Source: JADJLQ01 sp034439915
Lineage (GTDB): Bacteria; Bacteroidota; Bacteroidia; Chitinophagales; Saprospiraceae
Reading direction: 5' to 3'
Assembly: GCA_034439915.1 (NCBI GenBank)
Contig: JAWXBI010000115.1
Coordinates: forward strand, 1-15,720
Length of the DNA stretch: 15,720 bases
Made by a program: the position numbers and the translations under genes. Below are positions 12,823 through 15,720 of the stretch, piece after piece. The notes under the pieces were generated by a model. The model did no database searches. It worked only from the letters and a program-made list of their open reading frames with translations, and had not been told where the DNA came from. Position 1 is the stretch's first letter. Every line of letters begins with the position of its first letter.

Positions 12823-14292
12823 TCAATCATCCACTTCCTCATCCTTCTCTCCCAGATCCCCCAATAAATCAGTAAACTCAAATCTAGTCTGATGCAATTC
12901 TTTATTCAACAAATTAAAAGCAGCCAGACCATGCAATACCAGTTCTTTAAATACCGGCCGGTCGGTATCCACTATGGGCATGGCTTTGATCAATCGCTCC
13001 AGGCCGGAAACCTGATTGAGGCTTTCTTCATAAACCTGCTGGGTAGCGTCGACAGCCATTTTTAATTCATGTTCACCGGCAAACCAAGCTTTAATCACCC
13101 CATAAGGGTCGCGTTCATTCTTTTTGAGTTTTTCCGGGTGAGGAAAATGTTTTAGAAATTCAGTTTTAAGCGCTTTGTTCAGCAATTCAAAAGCTACTTT
13201 ATACGGGCCGAGTTGTTCGCCTTCATAGACCAATTCCACTTTGCCGGTGATGGCAGGCATGACCCCTACAAAATCGGACAACCGCGCCACACCTGAACTT
13301 TCGTTGTTTTTGAGCATACGCCGTTCTACTGCACTGATCAGGTTTTCATAAGCACTTATGCCCAACCGGGCGGACACCCCGCTGTTGATGTCCACCAGTT
13401 CGCTGCTGCGTGCTTCAAAGGAAATCTGTTCCAGCAGGACTTTGAGAATAGGTGGAATAAAAATATTTTTTTCTTCCGGCCTGACCCGGGCTTCCTGTGC
13501 CGTAATGGTCATGGCGGTTTCCAGGTCATTAGGGTAGTGGGTCAGGATCTGGCTATCGATGCGGTCTTTGAGCGGCGTGATAATACTGCCGCGGTTGGTA
13601 TAATCCTCCGGGTTGGCGGTGAACAAAAACAAAAGATCCAGGGGTAGGCGCACTTTAAATCCCCGGATCTGGATATCACCTTCCTGTAAAATATTAAACA
13701 GTGAAACCTGAATTCTGGGTTGCAGGTCAGGCAATTCATTGATCACAAAAATCGAGCGATTGGCCCGCGGAATCAACCCGTAGTGGATCACCCGTTCATC
13801 GGCATAAGGTAGTTTGAGTGTTGCTGCTTTTATAGGATCCACATCGCCGATAATGTCCGCAATGCTCACATCAGGGGTCGCGAGTTTTTCCACATAGCGC
13901 CTGTCCCGGTGGATCCAGTCGATGGTGGTCTGGTCGCCCAGGGATTTGAGTTGTTCTTTGGCAAAAGGAGATAAGGGGTGAAAAGGATCGTCATTGATTT
14001 CACTACCCGCGACTATGGGTATATATTCATCCAATAAGCGGACCAATAACCTCGCCAACCGGGTTTTGGCCTGACCCCTCAGACCAAGCAACAAGATATG
14101 ATGCCGGGAAAGGATCGCCCTCTCCAGGTCAGGAATAACCGTATCATCGAATCCGTGAATGCCTTCAAATATATTTTGTTTGTTTTTGAGTGCGAGGACC
14201 AGATTGTCCCGCATTTCGTCTTTAATGGACTTGTTCTGGTATCCCGATTTTTTTAATTCGCCAAAAGTCAATATGTCTTTGTGATTGATCAT
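12823..14292 (-). CDS. MoxR/magnesium-chelatase-type AAA+ ATPase
   Basis: The 489-aa product has an AAA+ core with Walker A GLRGQAKT (70-77), a Walker B-like IFVINELPDL (181-190, Asn-Glu in place of Asp-Glu), the insert ILQEGDIQIRGFKVRLPLD typical of the ChlI/MoxR clade, sensor-1 FTANPEDY (224-231), and an arginine-finger candidate in TPLKDRIDSQI. The roughly 200-residue C-terminal part is helical and has no catalytic motif. MoxR-type ATPases work with VWA-domain partners in remodelling or maturing protein complexes or inserting metals; the partner here is the gene immediately upstream, overlapping by four bases (ATGA). Automatic annotation may call such proteins sigma-54-interacting or Mg-chelatase; the sigma-54 GAFTGA loop is not visible. 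The client is unknown. Confidence 0.9.
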   Translation of the reverse strand: MINHKDILTFGELKKSGYQNKSIKDEMRDNLVLALKNKQNIFEGIHGFDDTVIPDLERAILSRHHILLLGLRGQAKTRLARLLVRLLDEYIPIVAGSEINDDPFHPLSPFAKEQLKSLGDQTTIDWIHRDRRYVEKLATPDVSIADIIGDVDPIKAATLKLPYADERVIHYGLIPRANRSIFVINELPDLQPRIQVSLFNILQEGDIQIRGFKVRLPLDLLFLFTANPEDYTNRGSIITPLKDRIDSQILTHYPNDLETAMTITAQEARVRPEEKNIFIPPILKVLLEQISFEARSSELVDINSGVSARLGISAYENLISAVERRMLKNNESSGVARLSDFVGVMPAITGKVELVYEGEQLGPYKVAFELLNKALKTEFLKHFPHPEKLKKNERDPYGVIKAWFAGEHELKMAVDATQQVYEESLNQVSGLERLIKAMPIVDTDRPVFKELVLHGLAAFNLLNKELHQTRFEFTDLLGDLGEKDEEVDD

Positions 14293-15386
14293 CGTCTTTT
14301 TTTCTTGCTTTTTTTATAATCCATGAATATAAATTCACCGAGGGTGTCCAGGGTGCTGTAAAATGCTTTGCCATTGTTGGCCCGGGTAAAAGTATCTACA
14401 AAACTGGCCAGGTAAGGATCGCGTGCTACCATAAAGGTGGTGATGGGAATTTGGAGTTTGCGGCAGGTCAGGGCAAGGGCAAGGGTCCTGTTGATAATTT
14501 TACGGTCCATACCGTAGGCGTTTTTATAATATTTTTTACCCACTTTGATACAGGTTGGTTTGCCGTCGGTAATCATCATGATTTGTTTGTTCGGATTCTT
14601 GCGTCTCCGCAGAATCGCCATGGCCAGCTCAAGTCCGGCAACCGTATTGGTGTGGTATGGCCCGACCTGCAGATAGGGCAGGTCTTTCATAGTGATTTCT
14701 TTGGCATCGTCACCAAACGTTATGATGTCCAGCGTGTCTTTGGGATAGCGGGTGGTGATCAGCTCGGATAAAGCCATAGCTACTTTTTTGGCCGGGGTGA
14801 TGCGGTCCTCGCCATACAGGATCATCGAATGGGAGATATCAATCATCAACACCGTGCTGGTCTGGCTCTGGAAATAAGTCTCATACACTTCGAGGTCATC
14901 TTCTTTCAGGATCAGATCTTCAATGCCATGTTGGATCTGGGCGTTTTTTAATGATTCCGTCAATGCAATCTGGTCCAGGCGGTCACCAAATTCGTAGGGC
15001 CGGATTTCAGATGTCACTTCATCACCCATTCCTGTCCGGGGGGTGGAATGCTGGCCTTTTTTACTTTTTTTAAGTTGGTCAAATATATCGTCGAGGGCCT
15101 GGCGGCGAAGGGCGATTTCAAGTTTTGCGCTCGGGTTGGGATTGATAAATCCTTCCCGGTTTTCATTGATATATCCTTTGTCGATCAGGTCGCGGATAAA
15201 ATCGGCAATACCGTATTCTTCACTGGTGAGTTTGTATCGTTTGTCCAGTTCGGTAAGCCAGCTTAATGCCTCAGCAACATTTCCTGAGGTATGCAGGAGG
15301 AGTTCTTTGAATAATTTGAATAATTTATCAAATGGGGTATCCCCTTCCAGGTTAGGATCCTTCTTTCCAAAAAACCAATTGAGCAT
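14289..15386 (-). CDS. VWA-domain protein, partner of the AAA+ ATPase
   Basis: I start the gene at the ATG at 15386 (MLNWFFGKKDPN, 365 aa). A TTG six codons upstream (15404) is a weaker choice. The N-terminal half is charged and helical (PFDKLFKLFKELLLH, LEIALRRQALDDIFDQLKK). The C-terminal half is a von Willebrand factor A domain with a complete MIDAS: DISHS (183-187), a Thr in YHTNTVAGLELA, and Asp in MITDGKPT. It probably binds a metal ion and a client protein, and hands it to the ATPase, as ViaA does for RavA or ChlD for ChlI. The stop overlaps the ATPase start in ATGA, so expression is coupled. No signal peptide or membrane segment is present. Confidence 0.9.
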   Translation of the reverse strand: MLNWFFGKKDPNLEGDTPFDKLFKLFKELLLHTSGNVAEALSWLTELDKRYKLTSEEYGIADFIRDLIDKGYINENREGFINPNPSAKLEIALRRQALDDIFDQLKKSKKGQHSTPRTGMGDEVTSEIRPYEFGDRLDQIALTESLKNAQIQHGIEDLILKEDDLEVYETYFQSQTSTVLMIDISHSMILYGEDRITPAKKVAMALSELITTRYPKDTLDIITFGDDAKEITMKDLPYLQVGPYHTNTVAGLELAMAILRRRKNPNKQIMMITDGKPTCIKVGKKYYKNAYGMDRKIINRTLALALTCRKLQIPITTFMVARDPYLASFVDTFTRANNGKAFYSTLDTLGEFIFMDYKKSKKKRR

Positions 15387-15443
15387 AAATCGATTAAATA
15401 ACAAAGATAAGGGAGAAAGGTTTTTGGAGAGGAAGATTGATCC

Positions 15444-15461
15444 GATCCGACTGTTCGGATC
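15444..15461. repeat. Perfect hairpin GATCCGA-CTGT-TCGGATC
   Basis: Seven perfect pairs with a four-base loop, 58 bp upstream of the VWA gene start. It could be a regulator site or the first of the repeats that follow; there is no T-run on either strand. Confidence 0.6.
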
Positions 15462-15470
15462 ATCGGATTG

Positions 15471-15630
15471 TTGAATTGTTGAATTGCTGAATTGTTGAAT
15501 TGTCCAGCCTCAGCCCGCCTTCCGTAGCCGGAATTCGGGCAGGCCTTAACCTTAAGTTGAATTGTTGAATTGCTGAATTGTTGAATTGTCCAGCCTCAGC
15601 CCGCCTTCCGTAGCCGGAATTCGGGCAGGC
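15471..15630. repeat. 74-bp direct repeat, two identical copies containing 8-bp tandem units
   Basis: Bases 15471-15544 and 15557-15630 read identically. Each copy starts with four 8-bp units (TTGAATTG, TTGAATTG, CTGAATTG, TTGAATTG) and ends in a 31-bp hairpin element. The copies are separated by 12 bp (CTTAACCTTAAG), itself a short palindrome-like hexamer pair. Confidence 0.9.
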
Positions 15631-15666
15631 ATTTACCCGCCTTCCGTAGCCGGAATTCGGGCAGGC
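15514..15666. repeat. 31-bp hairpin element, three copies (REP-like)
   Basis: The element starts CCCGCCTTCCGTAGCCGG and ends AATTCGGGCAGGC. Copies are at 15514-15544, 15600-15630 and 15636-15666. Each forms GCCCG...CGGGC outside (using the preceding base where it is G) and TTCCG-TAGC-CGGAA inside, with a 2x2 mismatch. The shape resembles repetitive extragenic palindromes. Confidence 0.85.
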
Positions 15667-15720
15667 CTTAACGTCAATCTTAACCTCAGTCTTAACCTCA
15701 ACCTCAACCTCAGCCTCAAC
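15667..15720. repeat. Degenerate hexanucleotide array running off the window
   Basis: Nine consecutive hexamers fit CTYARY: CTTAAC, GTCAAT, CTTAAC, CTCAGT, CTTAAC, CTCAAC, CTCAAC, CTCAGC, CTCAAC. The array follows the third hairpin directly and continues beyond 15720. No reading frame is supported. Confidence 0.85.

Noticed and set aside
12823..14292. Sigma-54 activator for the ATPase
   Set aside because: No GAFTGA loop, response-regulator domain or DNA-binding tail is visible; the ChlI/MoxR-type insert and VWA partner fit better.
15471..15720. CRISPR array or telomere-like sequence
   Set aside because: There are no regular unique spacers of constant length and no cas genes; the hexamers are degenerate and lie next to REP-like hairpins in an ordinary chromosomal setting.

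Overview
The window reads as chromosomal DNA of a Bacteroidota bacterium, most like the Saprospiria/Chitinophagia side of the phylum. The evidence is a type IX secretion (Por) C-terminal sorting tail in a broken secreted-protein gene, PorT-like beta-barrels, weak ribosome binding sites in AT-rich leaders, TAnnTTTG-type -7 boxes, an AraC regulator of a kind common in the phylum, and dense short hairpin and tandem repeats between genes. The species cannot be named from the sequence.

Layout. Positions 1-95 hold the 3' end (domains V and VI) of a group II intron. A secreted LpqC/PHB-depolymerase-like esterase with a shortened C-terminus follows (157-1071). A minus-strand envelope cluster (4019 to 1114) encodes an M48 metalloprotease lipoprotein, an OmpA-family lipoprotein and two outer-membrane beta-barrels. 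A gene-poor stretch (4020-4995) contains a 14-bp tandem repeat, an orphan terminator and a 38-aa membrane protein. A decayed zone (4996-6670) holds a lipoprotein pseudogene and a multiply broken T9SS-cargo pseudogene.

The centre (6826-11859) is the most interesting part. It contains two diverged copies of one four-gene cassette: CsbD-family stress protein, coiled-coil lipoprotein, small cupin, and divergent ECF-sigma-like protein. The cupin and sigma-like genes overlap in both copies. Copy A (6826-8496) is intact. In copy B (9986-11859) the lipoprotein gene is broken. The 4996-5477 pseudogene is a third relative of that lipoprotein. Between the copies lie two unknown small genes and an AraC regulator transcribed divergently from copy B. 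A 52-aa membrane protein and a DUF4342 protein follow copy B. I infer a stress-response module in which the cupin may act as sensor partner of the sigma-like protein, loosely like ChrR with RpoE. This is a hypothesis only.

The right end (15386 to 12823, minus strand) is a two-gene operon of a VWA-domain protein and a MoxR/magnesium-chelatase-type AAA+ ATPase with a 4-nt overlap. Upstream of it, 15444-15720 is packed with nested repeats: 8-mers inside a duplicated 74-bp unit, three copies of a 31-bp hairpin, and hexamers running off the edge.
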